A stretch of DNA of 64,000 nucleotides from the NCBI GenBank assembly GCA_036502575.1, contig DASXYL010000054.1, positions 18,475 to 82,474 of the forward strand, written 5' to 3'. The notes beneath the pieces are model-generated. The model was not told the DNA's origin, ran no database searches, and saw nothing but the letters and a program-made list of their open reading frames with translations. A program made the translations under genes and the position numbers. Each line of letters begins with the position of its first letter. Position 1 is the first letter of the stretch. Source of the DNA: DASXRA01 sp036502575. Its GTDB lineage: Bacteria; Actinomycetota; Actinomycetes; Mycobacteriales; Jatrophihabitantaceae. Below, piece by piece: positions 33,293 to 43,038 of the stretch.

Positions 33293-34078
33293 GTGGATCG
33301 CCGTGCCTTCCTGCGCCGGTCGGGGCTCGTGGCCGCCGGCGCCGCGGCTGGTGTGGCGGGAACCGCAGGCGCCGACCAGCTCGTCGAGCACGACGACGCC
33401 GAGCTGTCCGGGCACGCAGTCGGAGACTTCCGTCCGGCCGGGGTGGCGGCAGCCACCATCGTGTATCGCTGGCCCACGACCGAGCCGGTGGTCGCACTCA
33501 CCATCGACGACGGCCCGTCCCGCAGGTACACGTCGCGAGTCCTCGACATCCTCGACGAGAAGAACGTCGAGGCCACCTTCTTCCAGATGGGCAAGCACGT
33601 CCGCGCGTTCCCTGATCTGGCGCAGCGGGCCGCGCAACGACACGAGATCGGCAACCACACCTGGTCGCATCCGAGTATGGCGCTCGGACGACCGCCGTCC
33701 GTGACCCGCCAGTTGGGTCGGACGGCCCAGGTGATCACCCACGTCACGGGACGCGCCCCGACGCTGTTCCGGCCGCCGTACGGCTATTTCTCCGGCGCAA
33801 CAGCCATGGTCGCTGCCGGCATGCGCTACTCGATCGTGCTCTGGGACGTGAAGTTCAACGTCACGGACAGCTCCACGTCCAACATCGAGCGCATCGCCGG
33901 ACAGGTCGTGCCCGGATCGATCATCCTCGGCCACGACGGCGGCACAATGAACAACGAGGTGGTCGTGCAGGCCCTGCCTGGGCTCATCGATGCCGTTCGA
34001 CAACGCGGCCTGCGCTTCGTCACCGTCACTCACCTGCTCGCGTCCCCAACGACGTCGAAGGCCCCATCACACCTGTGA
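33293..34078 (+). CDS. Tat-exported polysaccharide deacetylase
   Basis: A 261-residue NodB-type deacetylase with a twin-Arg signal (DRRAFLRRSGLVAAGAAAG). The catalytic and metal residues are present: the Asp pair in LTIDDGPS, the His pair in HEIGNHTWSHPS, and RPPYG; the final His is probably in IILGHDGG. It should remove N-acetyl groups from cell-wall sugars or a related polysaccharide outside the membrane. The GTG start at 33293 was chosen because it begins directly at the Tat motif. It leads a three-gene operon: its stop overlaps the next start as GTGA. Confidence 0.9.
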   Translation: MDRRAFLRRSGLVAAGAAAGVAGTAGADQLVEHDDAELSGHAVGDFRPAGVAAATIVYRWPTTEPVVALTIDDGPSRRYTSRVLDILDEKNVEATFFQMGKHVRAFPDLAQRAAQRHEIGNHTWSHPSMALGRPPSVTRQLGRTAQVITHVTGRAPTLFRPPYGYFSGATAMVAAGMRYSIVLWDVKFNVTDSSTSNIERIAGQVVPGSIILGHDGGTMNNEVVVQALPGLIDAVRQRGLRFVTVTHLLASPTTSKAPSHL

Positions 34079-34533
34079 GTACGCAGTCGGAGGAATCCTC
34101 GACGGTGGCGGTGAGCCGTCGAAGTATTGCTGTTCGCCTGGCCGCCGTCGCCGCGTGCCTCGCGCTCGTGTTCGCCGGCACGCTCTACGGCCAGGACGAC
34201 GACTTCCCGTTCGGCCCGTTCCGGATGTATTCGACGCGCGACAACCCCAACGGGGAGGTACGCGAGCTGCGGGTGCAGCTGCTCCTTGCCTCCGGCGGCG
34301 TCCTGGACGTGACCAACGCATCCGGCGCACCCCGCCGGGCGGAGCTCGAAGGCCGCATCGGCGATCTCACCACCCACCCCGGTGAACTCGCGAAGTTGGC
34401 GCTGCTCTACGCCGCCCACGGGCACGGCCAGGCCCGCACGTTGCGCCTCATCTGGCTCGTGCATCCGTTGCGCCACGGCCGATCCGCCCGACCGACCACG
34501 TCGATCATCTGCTCGGTACCGGTTCGACCATGA
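34075..34533 (+). CDS. Single-span membrane or exported protein, HTTM partner
   Basis: A 152-residue protein with one hydrophobic segment (AVRLAAVAACLALVFAGTLYG, residues 19-39) and a short extracytoplasmic domain containing DDDFPFGPFRMYSTRDNPNGEV. I do not recognise a family. It is translationally linked to both neighbours (GTGA before, ATGA after), and similar small proteins stand before HTTM genes, so it may be a partner or substrate of the HTTM protein. No catalytic motif is visible. Confidence 0.72.
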   Translation: MSTQSEESSTVAVSRRSIAVRLAAVAACLALVFAGTLYGQDDDFPFGPFRMYSTRDNPNGEVRELRVQLLLASGGVLDVTNASGAPRRAELEGRIGDLTTHPGELAKLALLYAAHGHGQARTLRLIWLVHPLRHGRSARPTTSIICSVPVRP

Positions 34534-35426
34534 TCAGCTGGTGGTTCGCCCCGGTGCCGTTGAGCAGGATCGCGGTGCTGCGCGTACTCGTGTACCTCTA
34601 CGTACCGATCGACGTCCTACTCGCCGGATCGGGCGTACGCGAGCATGCCCGGCTGGGCCGCACCCTTTACCACCCGCTGCACATCGCACGAGTGCTGCAC
34701 CTGCCGGCACCAACCACAGCTGCCGTCACCGCGATCGAGATCACCGTCGTCGTTGCGGCGCTCGTTGCCGCGACCGGGCGCGCGCCCCGCGTCTCCGGTG
34801 GAATCGCTGGCCTTCTCTATCTCTGCTGGATGCTCGTCGCGATGTCCTACGGCAAGGTCGACCATGATCGCTTCGCGTTCCTGATCGCTATCGCCGTCCT
34901 ACCTACCGTCGGCCGGGCCCGCACCTCGGACCGATCGCGGTCGCAAGCCGCCGGCTGGGCGCTGCGGTGCGTGCAGATCGCCGTGGTGCTCACCTACTTC
35001 CTCTCCGCCTGGGCAAAGATCCGATTCGGTGGGTGGAACTGGCCGACTGGGGCGACCCTCGAACGCGCCTTACTGCGCCGCAAGACCGAGCTCTCGAGCT
35101 GGCTGCTCGACAAGCCAGAGATCCTGGTGCCGATGCAGTTCGCGATGATCATCGGCGAACTGAGCTCGCCCTTGGTGCTGCTCGCCCGTTCCGACCGTGC
35201 CCGTACCGTCGTGGCGTTCGCCATGTGGGGCTTCCACCTCATGGTCTACGCCGGCCTGACCATCATCTTCTTGCCGCACTGCGTCGCCATCACCGCGTTC
35301 TTGCCGCTGGAGCGCTGGTGGGCAACCGTGTCCCGCGGCGCACGACGAGCCGCTGGGACACTGCTCGGGCAGCAGCCCACTCGCGGGAGCCCACCCAGAA
35401 CGCCGGTTGCGGTGGTCAGCGACTAG
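34530..35426 (+). CDS. HTTM-domain membrane protein (vitamin K-dependent carboxylase-like membrane domain)
   Basis: A 298-residue polytopic membrane protein with about six to seven helices. The sequence WWFAPVPLSRIAVLRVLVYLY, LTYFLSAWAKIRFGGWNW and LPHCVAITAFLPLERWW fit the HTTM (horizontally transferred transmembrane) family related to the membrane domain of vitamin K-dependent gamma-carboxylase. Bacterial members have no proven substrate. It overlaps the gene before it (ATGA) and the end of the SUFU-like gene on the opposite strand (35423-35426). Confidence 0.82.
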   Translation: MISWWFAPVPLSRIAVLRVLVYLYVPIDVLLAGSGVREHARLGRTLYHPLHIARVLHLPAPTTAAVTAIEITVVVAALVAATGRAPRVSGGIAGLLYLCWMLVAMSYGKVDHDRFAFLIAIAVLPTVGRARTSDRSRSQAAGWALRCVQIAVVLTYFLSAWAKIRFGGWNWPTGATLERALLRRKTELSSWLLDKPEILVPMQFAMIIGELSSPLVLLARSDRARTVVAFAMWGFHLMVYAGLTIIFLPHCVAITAFLPLERWWATVSRGARRAAGTLLGQQPTRGSPPRTPVAVVSD

Positions 35427-36004
35427 TCGAGCCGCACCGGGGCGCGCCGAAGGTCGAGCAGGTCGATCTGCTGACCAGCCCACCGCTCGCGCAGCGCCTC
35501 TGTGCCGTGCACCCGCGACCACGCAAGCTCGGTCGCGGTGACCGGGTCGAGCTGCAGGATCTGAACCTCGACGTCCGCCACCGTGACCGGCTCGAGCGTC
35601 GAGGCGCCGACCACGACGCCGGTGCACCGTGAACCCGATACCAGCGGCTCACCGAGATCGACGGTCATTCCGTCGCGGTACACCACACCCTCCACCGTGG
35701 GTGCCGCTGCGAGAATTGCCAGGCGCCGCCAGAGCTCGCGCTCACCCCCTCTCGACCTGATGGACAGCTCCGCCCGCGGCCCACTGGCCGAGAGCGTCAT
35801 GGCGTCCGCGCCCGTCATCGGCTGGCGAGACATGCCGAGGCTGACATGGACACACTCGGCCCCGGTGTCGAACCGCAAGATCTCGATGGGTTCGACACCC
35901 ACGAACGTGATCGACGCACGGGCCGGCTCGACGCCGTAGTGCGCTCGCACCGACCGCTCGACCAACGCCAGCAGCCCGGATTCGCCTCGGTCAGGAGTGC
36001 CCAC
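35423..36004 (-). CDS. Suppressor-of-fused (SUFU)-like protein
   Basis: A 193-residue soluble protein. The segments VHVSLGMSRQPM, AELSIRSRGGERELWRRLAILAAAPTVEG and VVYRDGMTVDLGEPL resemble bacterial suppressor-of-fused-fold proteins, which occur near WXG100 proteins in some actinomycetes as immunity or chaperone-like factors; I hold this only as likely. It lies 41 bases downstream of the WXG100 gene on the same strand and converges with the HTTM gene with a four-base overlap. Alternative: conserved hypothetical protein. Confidence 0.6.
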   Translation of the reverse strand: MGTPDRGESGLLALVERSVRAHYGVEPARASITFVGVEPIEILRFDTGAECVHVSLGMSRQPMTGADAMTLSASGPRAELSIRSRGGERELWRRLAILAAAPTVEGVVYRDGMTVDLGEPLVSGSRCTGVVVGASTLEPVTVADVEVQILQLDPVTATELAWSRVHGTEALRERWAGQQIDLLDLRRAPVRLD

Positions 36005-36045
36005 AGCGACCAGAGGCTAGCCGGTCACGGCCCGGCCAGCTGCGA

Positions 36046-36339
36046 TCAGCGGAACGACGAGGCGATCTGCTGCTCCACCTCCGCGTACGTGCTGCCCGCC
36101 CGGGCGAGCAGTTGACCGATGCCGTCGAGCGCATCGGACATTCCTTTGGCGTGCTGATCGAACTGGTCGTACAGCGACGTGAACTGCGCAGCCGCCTGCC
36201 CCGACCAGTCCGCCCCGAACAGCGGCGAGAGCTGCCCCTTGAGGCTCTGGTGGGCGCCACGCACGTCCGAGGACGTACGCACCACGTTGCCGCTGAGCAA
36301 TTGCAACTGATCGGGCGTGACCTTGAGCCCTGCTGGCAT
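36046..36339 (-). CDS. WXG100 family (ESAT-6-like) protein
   Basis: A 97-residue helical hairpin protein of the WXG100 family. The turn motif W-S-G lies in GADWSGQAAAQF near residue 46, with helices either side (LQLLSGNVVRTSSDVRG; YDQFDQHAKGMSDALDGIGQLLARAG). No signal peptide exists; such proteins leave by type VII secretion, here probably through the EccC-like ATPase encoded divergently. The C-terminal pattern is TYAEVEQQIASSF, close to but not the standard YxxxD/E signal: Y(AEV)E fits it. It is first in a two-gene unit with the SUFU-like gene. Confidence 0.92.
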   Translation of the reverse strand: MPAGLKVTPDQLQLLSGNVVRTSSDVRGAHQSLKGQLSPLFGADWSGQAAAQFTSLYDQFDQHAKGMSDALDGIGQLLARAGSTYAEVEQQIASSFR

Positions 36340-36431
36340 GACGTTCTCCCTTCCCTGGCCGGCCGCCGAAGCGCCGCCCGTTGGTTGACGAGGCGGAACG
36401 CTACGCAGCGCGCAAGACGCCTCGCTGCGGA

Positions 36432-36479
36432 AATTGGCGATCTGTGGATAACTTTTCGGTTATCCACAGATCGCGAATT
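36432..36479. promoter_or_regulatory. Long palindrome containing two inverted DnaA-type boxes
   Basis: In the 180-base gap between the divergent WXG100 and EccC-like genes, GCGATCTGTGGATAAC (36437-36452) and its exact complement (36459-36474) flank a six-base loop; matching extends to 36432-36479 with one mismatch. Each arm contains TTATCCACA in full, which is the DnaA-box consensus, in opposite orientations. Position between divergent starts favours an operator over a terminator. Confidence 0.75.
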
Positions 36480-36519
36480 CGGGCCTACGGCCTGCGTGCT
36501 GGCTTGCAGACTTCGGCAC

Positions 36520-39500
36520 ATGAAGATTCGGCTGTCGGTGCGCAACGCGGATGGCTTCGCGCGCGATGTGGCGCTCAACGCGCCGCCCGGTGCCGTCCTG
36601 GACGACGTCTATGCGGCAATCACGGCACTACTACCGCCGCGTCTCGGCGGCGAGCCCGGTCTGTGGAGCGGTTCGTATCGTCTGCCGCCGGGCGCCCTCC
36701 TCGCTGGACCGGGCCTGCGCAACGGGGACGTGCTCCAGCTCGGCCAGCCGGGCGATCGCGATCTCAGCGACGGCGCCGTACTGCGGGTCCACGTCACCGG
36801 GGGTCCGGACGCGGGGCTGATCACGCCGTTGCCTCGCGGCGTCATCACGGTGGGCCGCGGGCCCACCTGCGATCTGACGCTCACTGATCCGGACGTCTCG
36901 CGCCAGCACGCCGCGCTCACGGTCACGACCGCCGGCATCACGGTGCGCGATCTCGGTTCGACCAACGGCACACAGCTCGACGGGGAGGCGGTGGATCCCG
37001 ACGGGGCGTCCGTGATTCCTGGACAGGTGTTGCGACTGGGCGAGTCGCTGCTGTGCGTCGTCGGGGCCGACGATCCGGCGGCGGCCGTTCGAGCCGGGCC
37101 CGACGGCGCGCGGTTGGTGAACCGCCCCCCACGCCTGTCCGCACAGCTACCGGAACGCGAAATCGTCGCGCCGACCCGCCCTTCGGCGACCGGACCGCAA
37201 CGCGTCCAGTGGCTGGCCGCATTGCTGCCCGCACTGGTCGGGGTCGGCCTGGCCCTGGCGATGCACAGCCCTCAGTTCCTGGCGTTCGCACTGCTCTCCC
37301 CCATCATGATCATCGGGACGGCGGCCGGTGATCGGCTGCACTGGCGACGCGACCGCCGGCGCGAGGCCAGTGGCTTCCGCCGCCGCGACACCGCCGCAAG
37401 CCGCGATCGAGTCAGGCTGTTGGCCGCCGAGGTCGCCCATCGACGCCGCGCCCACCCAGATCCAGCCGCTGTCCTTCGAACTGCATCGATCCCGGACTGC
37501 CGGCTGTGGGAACGCCGACGCTCGGATCCGGACATGCTCGACATCCGTCTCGGCGTGGCCGATCTACCGGCAACGCTCCAGCTACGCCGTGGAACGCAAC
37601 TCGAGTCGGCCGGCACAGCTCACCTCGTCCCGTCGGTGATCAACCTGCGGCGCGGCCCCATCGGCATCACCGGCCCGCGAGGTATCACGCTCGGCACGGC
37701 GCGGTGGGTCGTCGCCCAGCTGTCCGCATTGCATTCGCCGGCCGACGTCAGCGTCGTGCTGCTTCTTTCCGACGAAGCCGCGCCGGCGTGGACGTGGGCC
37801 CGCTGGCTCCCGCACCTGCGGGGGAACGTGGCCGCTACGGCCGAGCAGCGCGTGGCCACTGTCGCCGAGCTGACGCGGGTCGTCGACGAGCGCCTCGCCT
37901 ATCGCCAGCTCGACCCGAACGGCTGGGCCGGCACCTGGACCGTCCTCGTCGTAGACCGGGCCGGAGCACTCGCCGATGTCCCCGGCCTCGCGCGCGTGCT
38001 CGCGGCCGGGCCGGCCGTCGGTATCACCGCGCTCTGCGTCGATGACGAGGAACGTCGTCTCCCGACAGCCTGCGGCGTGGTCGCCCGCGTGTGCGGCGAG
38101 ACGGGGACCCGGCTCGACATCCAGGTCGCGGGTGCCGCCGCGCCCACCAACGCCATCAGCGATCGGGTAGGCACCCGTTGGGCGGAACGGGTGGCCCGCG
38201 CCCTGGCACCACTGACCGACGCCAGCGCCGACGCGACATCGGCGATTCCGAACGAGTGCCGGCTGCTCGACCTGCTCGAGTTCGGCGATTCCATGTCCGA
38301 CGAGCTCATGACGCGATGGCGTTCCGGGCGGTCTCCTCGCACCGTGCTCGGCATCGGCGCCGAGGGCGTGTTCGACGTCGACCTCGAACGTGACGGTCCG
38401 CACGCGCTGGTCGCCGGCACGACCGGTGCCGGCAAGTCTGAACTGCTGCAGTCACTGATCGCCGGGCTTGCCGCAGCAAGTTCACCCGAGGCGATGGCGT
38501 TCATCTTGATCGACTACAAGGGTGGAGCGGCATTCGCCGACTGCGCCCGCTTGCCCCACAGCGTCGGGCTGGTAACCGATCTCGATCCTCACCTGACCAG
38601 GCGGGCGTTGCAGTCACTGGACGCCGAGCTGCGACGCCGGGAACTGCTGTTCGCCGAAGCCGGGGCCAAGGATCTCGCGGCCTACAGCGCCTCGTCGCAT
38701 CACTCCACCGCCCCGGTCGGAAGGCTGGTTCTCGTCGTCGACGAGTTCGCGGCGCTGGCCGAGGAGCTGCCCGACTTCGTCACGGGGCTGGTCGCCATCG
38801 CCCAGCGCGGGCGCTCGCTCGGCGTTCATCTCGTGCTGGCAACCCAGCGCCCGGGCGGGGTGATCTCGCCGGAGATCAGAGCCAACTCGACGCTGCGCAT
38901 CGCCCTACGAGTGACCGACCCAGGCGAATCTGCGGACGTCATCGGCGCCGACGTGGCCGCGACGATCGACAAGCTGCGGCCGGGACGCGCGTTCGTCCGC
39001 GCCAGCTCGTCGTTGACCGAGATCCAGGTGGGCCGCGTCGCCGGCGCCGCGCCGAGAGCGGGCGGGCAGGCGACCGTGATGCCGCTGGACGAATGGGGCC
39101 GCGGTCCCGCCGACACCGCGCCCGATCCCGGCGACAAGACCGATCTGCAACTTCTGGTGGATGCGATATGCGAGACGGCGACGCGATGCGACCTGTCGAT
39201 CCCGCGAACACCTTGGCTGGCGCCCTTGCCCACCGAGCTGCCCAGTGCCGTACTCGCGAGCCCGGACGTCGCATCGACGGTGCCGGTCGGTCTGATCGAC
39301 CTGCCCGACGAACAGCGACAGATCCCGCTGTGCCTCGACGTGCGAACGGCCGGGCCGATGCTGATTGTCGGCGGGGCCCGGTCGGGTCGCACGACGACCG
39401 TGCGGACGCTCGCCGGCTCGGCGGCCGCGCGCCTGTCCCCCGACGACCTGCACCTGTATGTCATCGACTGCGCCGGCGGCGGCCTACGCGGCCTCGACGA

Positions 39501-40749
39501 GTTGCCGCACTGCGGTTCGGTGATCACCCGCGATGAGTTCGGCGCGGCCGAGCGGTTGTTGGGCCGGCTCTCCGACGAGATCGCCCGGCGTCAGGCGAGG
39601 CTCACCGAGCTCGGCGTCAGCTCCGTTGCCGAGGCACGTGATCGGGGCGAGGCAATTCCCTTCGTCAGTCTGTTCATCGACGGATGGGAGGGATTCGTCG
39701 CCGCCTCGGACGAGCACGACACCGGCCGCAGCGTCGACACCCTGCTCACGCTGCTGCGAGAGTGCACTGCGGTCGGCTTCACGATCGCCATCACCGGCGA
39801 CCGGTCCGCGCTCGCGGCACGGGTTGCCGGCGCCGTTGCCCGCAAGTACGTGCTGCGCCTCGCCGACCGCGCCGACTACGCGCTGGTCGGGATCTCCCCC
39901 GGGTCGATCCCCGGCTCGATGCCGCCGGGCCGAGCGGTGTGCGCGGAGACTGGCGCGGAGGTGCAGTTCGCGTACCTGGGCGTGGATTCGACCACCGCGG
40001 CGCAGCAGCGCGCACTCGCCGAAGTGGCTGGCCGGGCCGTGCGTCCCGGGCCGGGGCGGGCGCCGTTCCGAATCCGGCCCCTGCCGAGCCGGGTCACGCG
40101 GGCGACCCTCGACGCGGGCGATCCGGGAATGACGCTGCTCGGCGTCGGCGGCGACGAGCTGCTTCCCGTCGCGGTCGACCTGTTCGCGGGCGACGCCCGA
40201 CTTCTCGTCGCCGGTCCACCACGATCGGGACGCACTACGGCGCTTCGATTGATCCTCGAGCAGCTGCACCGCGGCACCCAGGCCGAGGTGTGGGTAGCGG
40301 CGCCGAGACGCTCCGCGTTGGTCGCGGCGGCGCAGCAGTGCGGTATCGAGGTCGTGACGCCTGACGATCCGCCGTCGCGCGCACGTCCGCCGGACGAGCC
40401 TCGGTCGGTACTCCTCGTCGACGACAGCGAGGCATTCGTCGACACCCCGATCGGGGACGCCCTGACCGACCTGATCAGGCGCGCTGCACCTGGCTTCGCA
40501 GCTGTGGTGTCCGCCCGCAGTGACGAGCTCGCGGTCACGTACCGCGGAGTTGCCCACGAGGCGCGGCGCAGCCGGGCGGGGTTGCTACTGCAGCCTGGGC
40601 CGGGCGATGGCGAATTGCTCGGGCTGCACCTGGCCCGAACCCGGCCTGTTCGATTGCCTGGACGCGGCGTATTGGCGCTGGACCAGTCACATCTGCGGTC
40701 GCTCAGTGACGCATCGGGGGCCGTCCCGATCCAGGTAGCGCTGCCGTGA
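36520..40749 (+). CDS. FHA-domain FtsK/SpoIIIE ATPase of the EccC/EssC type (type VII secretion)
   Basis: A 1409-residue fused motor: a YukD/ubiquitin-like N-terminus (KIRLSVRNADGFARDVALN), an FHA domain at about residues 100-180 (TVGRGPTCDLTLTD, VSRQHA, DLGSTNGTQ), two membrane helices at about 229-270 (VQWLAALLPALVGVGLALA) and three FtsK/SpoIIIE ATPase modules. Only the first has a full Walker A (GTTGAGKSE near residue 635); the others read GGARSGRTTT (about 950) and GPPRSGRTTA (about 1230), Lys changed to Arg. The order equals Firmicute EssC and some actinobacterial EccC proteins. ATG at 36520 was chosen; upstream frame is noncoding. It should drive export of the WXG100 partner. Confidence 0.93.
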   Translation: MKIRLSVRNADGFARDVALNAPPGAVLDDVYAAITALLPPRLGGEPGLWSGSYRLPPGALLAGPGLRNGDVLQLGQPGDRDLSDGAVLRVHVTGGPDAGLITPLPRGVITVGRGPTCDLTLTDPDVSRQHAALTVTTAGITVRDLGSTNGTQLDGEAVDPDGASVIPGQVLRLGESLLCVVGADDPAAAVRAGPDGARLVNRPPRLSAQLPEREIVAPTRPSATGPQRVQWLAALLPALVGVGLALAMHSPQFLAFALLSPIMIIGTAAGDRLHWRRDRRREASGFRRRDTAASRDRVRLLAAEVAHRRRAHPDPAAVLRTASIPDCRLWERRRSDPDMLDIRLGVADLPATLQLRRGTQLESAGTAHLVPSVINLRRGPIGITGPRGITLGTARWVVAQLSALHSPADVSVVLLLSDEAAPAWTWARWLPHLRGNVAATAEQRVATVAELTRVVDERLAYRQLDPNGWAGTWTVLVVDRAGALADVPGLARVLAAGPAVGITALCVDDEERRLPTACGVVARVCGETGTRLDIQVAGAAAPTNAISDRVGTRWAERVARALAPLTDASADATSAIPNECRLLDLLEFGDSMSDELMTRWRSGRSPRTVLGIGAEGVFDVDLERDGPHALVAGTTGAGKSELLQSLIAGLAAASSPEAMAFILIDYKGGAAFADCARLPHSVGLVTDLDPHLTRRALQSLDAELRRRELLFAEAGAKDLAAYSASSHHSTAPVGRLVLVVDEFAALAEELPDFVTGLVAIAQRGRSLGVHLVLATQRPGGVISPEIRANSTLRIALRVTDPGESADVIGADVAATIDKLRPGRAFVRASSSLTEIQVGRVAGAAPRAGGQATVMPLDEWGRGPADTAPDPGDKTDLQLLVDAICETATRCDLSIPRTPWLAPLPTELPSAVLASPDVASTVPVGLIDLPDEQRQIPLCLDVRTAGPMLIVGGARSGRTTTVRTLAGSAAARLSPDDLHLYVIDCAGGGLRGLDELPHCGSVITRDEFGAAERLLGRLSDEIARRQARLTELGVSSVAEARDRGEAIPFVSLFIDGWEGFVAASDEHDTGRSVDTLLTLLRECTAVGFTIAITGDRSALAARVAGAVARKYVLRLADRADYALVGISPGSIPGSMPPGRAVCAETGAEVQFAYLGVDSTTAAQQRALAEVAGRAVRPGPGRAPFRIRPLPSRVTRATLDAGDPGMTLLGVGGDELLPVAVDLFAGDARLLVAGPPRSGRTTALRLILEQLHRGTQAEVWVAAPRRSALVAAAQQCGIEVVTPDDPPSRARPPDEPRSVLLVDDSEAFVDTPIGDALTDLIRRAAPGFAAVVSARSDELAVTYRGVAHEARRSRAGLLLQPGPGDGELLGLHLARTRPVRLPGRGVLALDQSHLRSLSDASGAVPIQVALP

Positions 40750-40771
40750 CGCCGTGTCCGAGCGGGCCGGC

Positions 40772-42418
<1,647 letters not shown>

Positions 42419-42480
42419 GTGCGGCCTCCACGGGTTGCTCGGCGTCGGTGCCGATCCTTCGATGGTAGAGAAGCGCGTCG

Positions 42481-42549
42481 GTGGTGACCCGACCCCGGTG
42501 ATCAGTCCAGCAGTTCCGTGGTCACCCGACCCGGTGATCAGCTCAGCAG
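42481..42549. repeat. Imperfect direct repeat spanning the 3' end of the DUF6912-like gene
   Basis: A 32-33-base sequence (GTGGT, ACCCGACC, CGGTGATCAG, CAGCAG) occurs at 42481-42513 and again at 42518-42549 with a few changes. The second copy holds the stop codon and last codons of the DUF6912-like gene. The 119-base gap before pruA otherwise shows nothing. Confidence 0.75.
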
Positions 42550-43038
42550 CTCGACCAGCGCGCCGAGCTCCTGGGTGGCGTACCAGGCCAGCTCGAAACC
42601 CTCGGTGTCGTCGACGGCGTCCTCGGCCTCGGCGTCGCCCACGTCCGCCGCGTCGATCACCGCAACCGCCCCGCGAACGGCCTTCTCGGCATCCCCGTCG
42701 TCGACGTGCACCGAGGCAACCTGCCGCAAGGACACCGGCGCGGCCAGCCGCACCACACCACGGTCGAGGTCGTCACGAATGGTCACGACGTCGTCGGGCA
42801 GGTCGGCCGCGATCACCACCCGGCGCGGCGTCGCCGACGGATCGGCGGAGAGCAGCCGCAGCGAGGCGCGTGCCGCCTCCCGGCTCGCGGCGTACTCCAG
42901 TTCCTCGATGTCGTCATCGACGTACCATTCGCGCAGCGCCGGTGTCACCGCGAACGCGGTGATCGGTGCCGTCCCGAACGAAGACGTCTCAACGAGCGCG
43001 CGCAGCAGCGACGTCGTCGCCGGCAGGTAGACCCTCAC
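42538..43038 (-). CDS. DUF6912-like conserved protein
   Basis: A 166-residue acidic soluble protein. It begins MRVYLPATTSLLRAL and has a short Asp/Glu-rich middle (VDDDIEELEYAAS) and VHVDDGDAEKAVRGAVAVIDAAD; this resembles the actinobacterial DUF6912 group, whose function is unknown. The start overlaps the stop of the patatin gene (ATGA region 43035-43038), so it is translationally coupled to the lipid genes. The last codons lie in a duplicated sequence (see repeat at 42481-42549). Confidence 0.7.
   Translation of the reverse strand: MRVYLPATTSLLRALVETSSFGTAPITAFAVTPALREWYVDDDIEELEYAASREAARASLRLLSADPSATPRRVVIAADLPDDVVTIRDDLDRGVVRLAAPVSLRQVASVHVDDGDAEKAVRGAVAVIDAADVGDAEAEDAVDDTEGFELAWYATQELGALVELLS

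Noticed and set aside
36340..36519. Terminator reading of the DnaA-box palindrome
   Set aside because: It lies between two divergent start codons, where a terminator is not expected; operator reading preferred.
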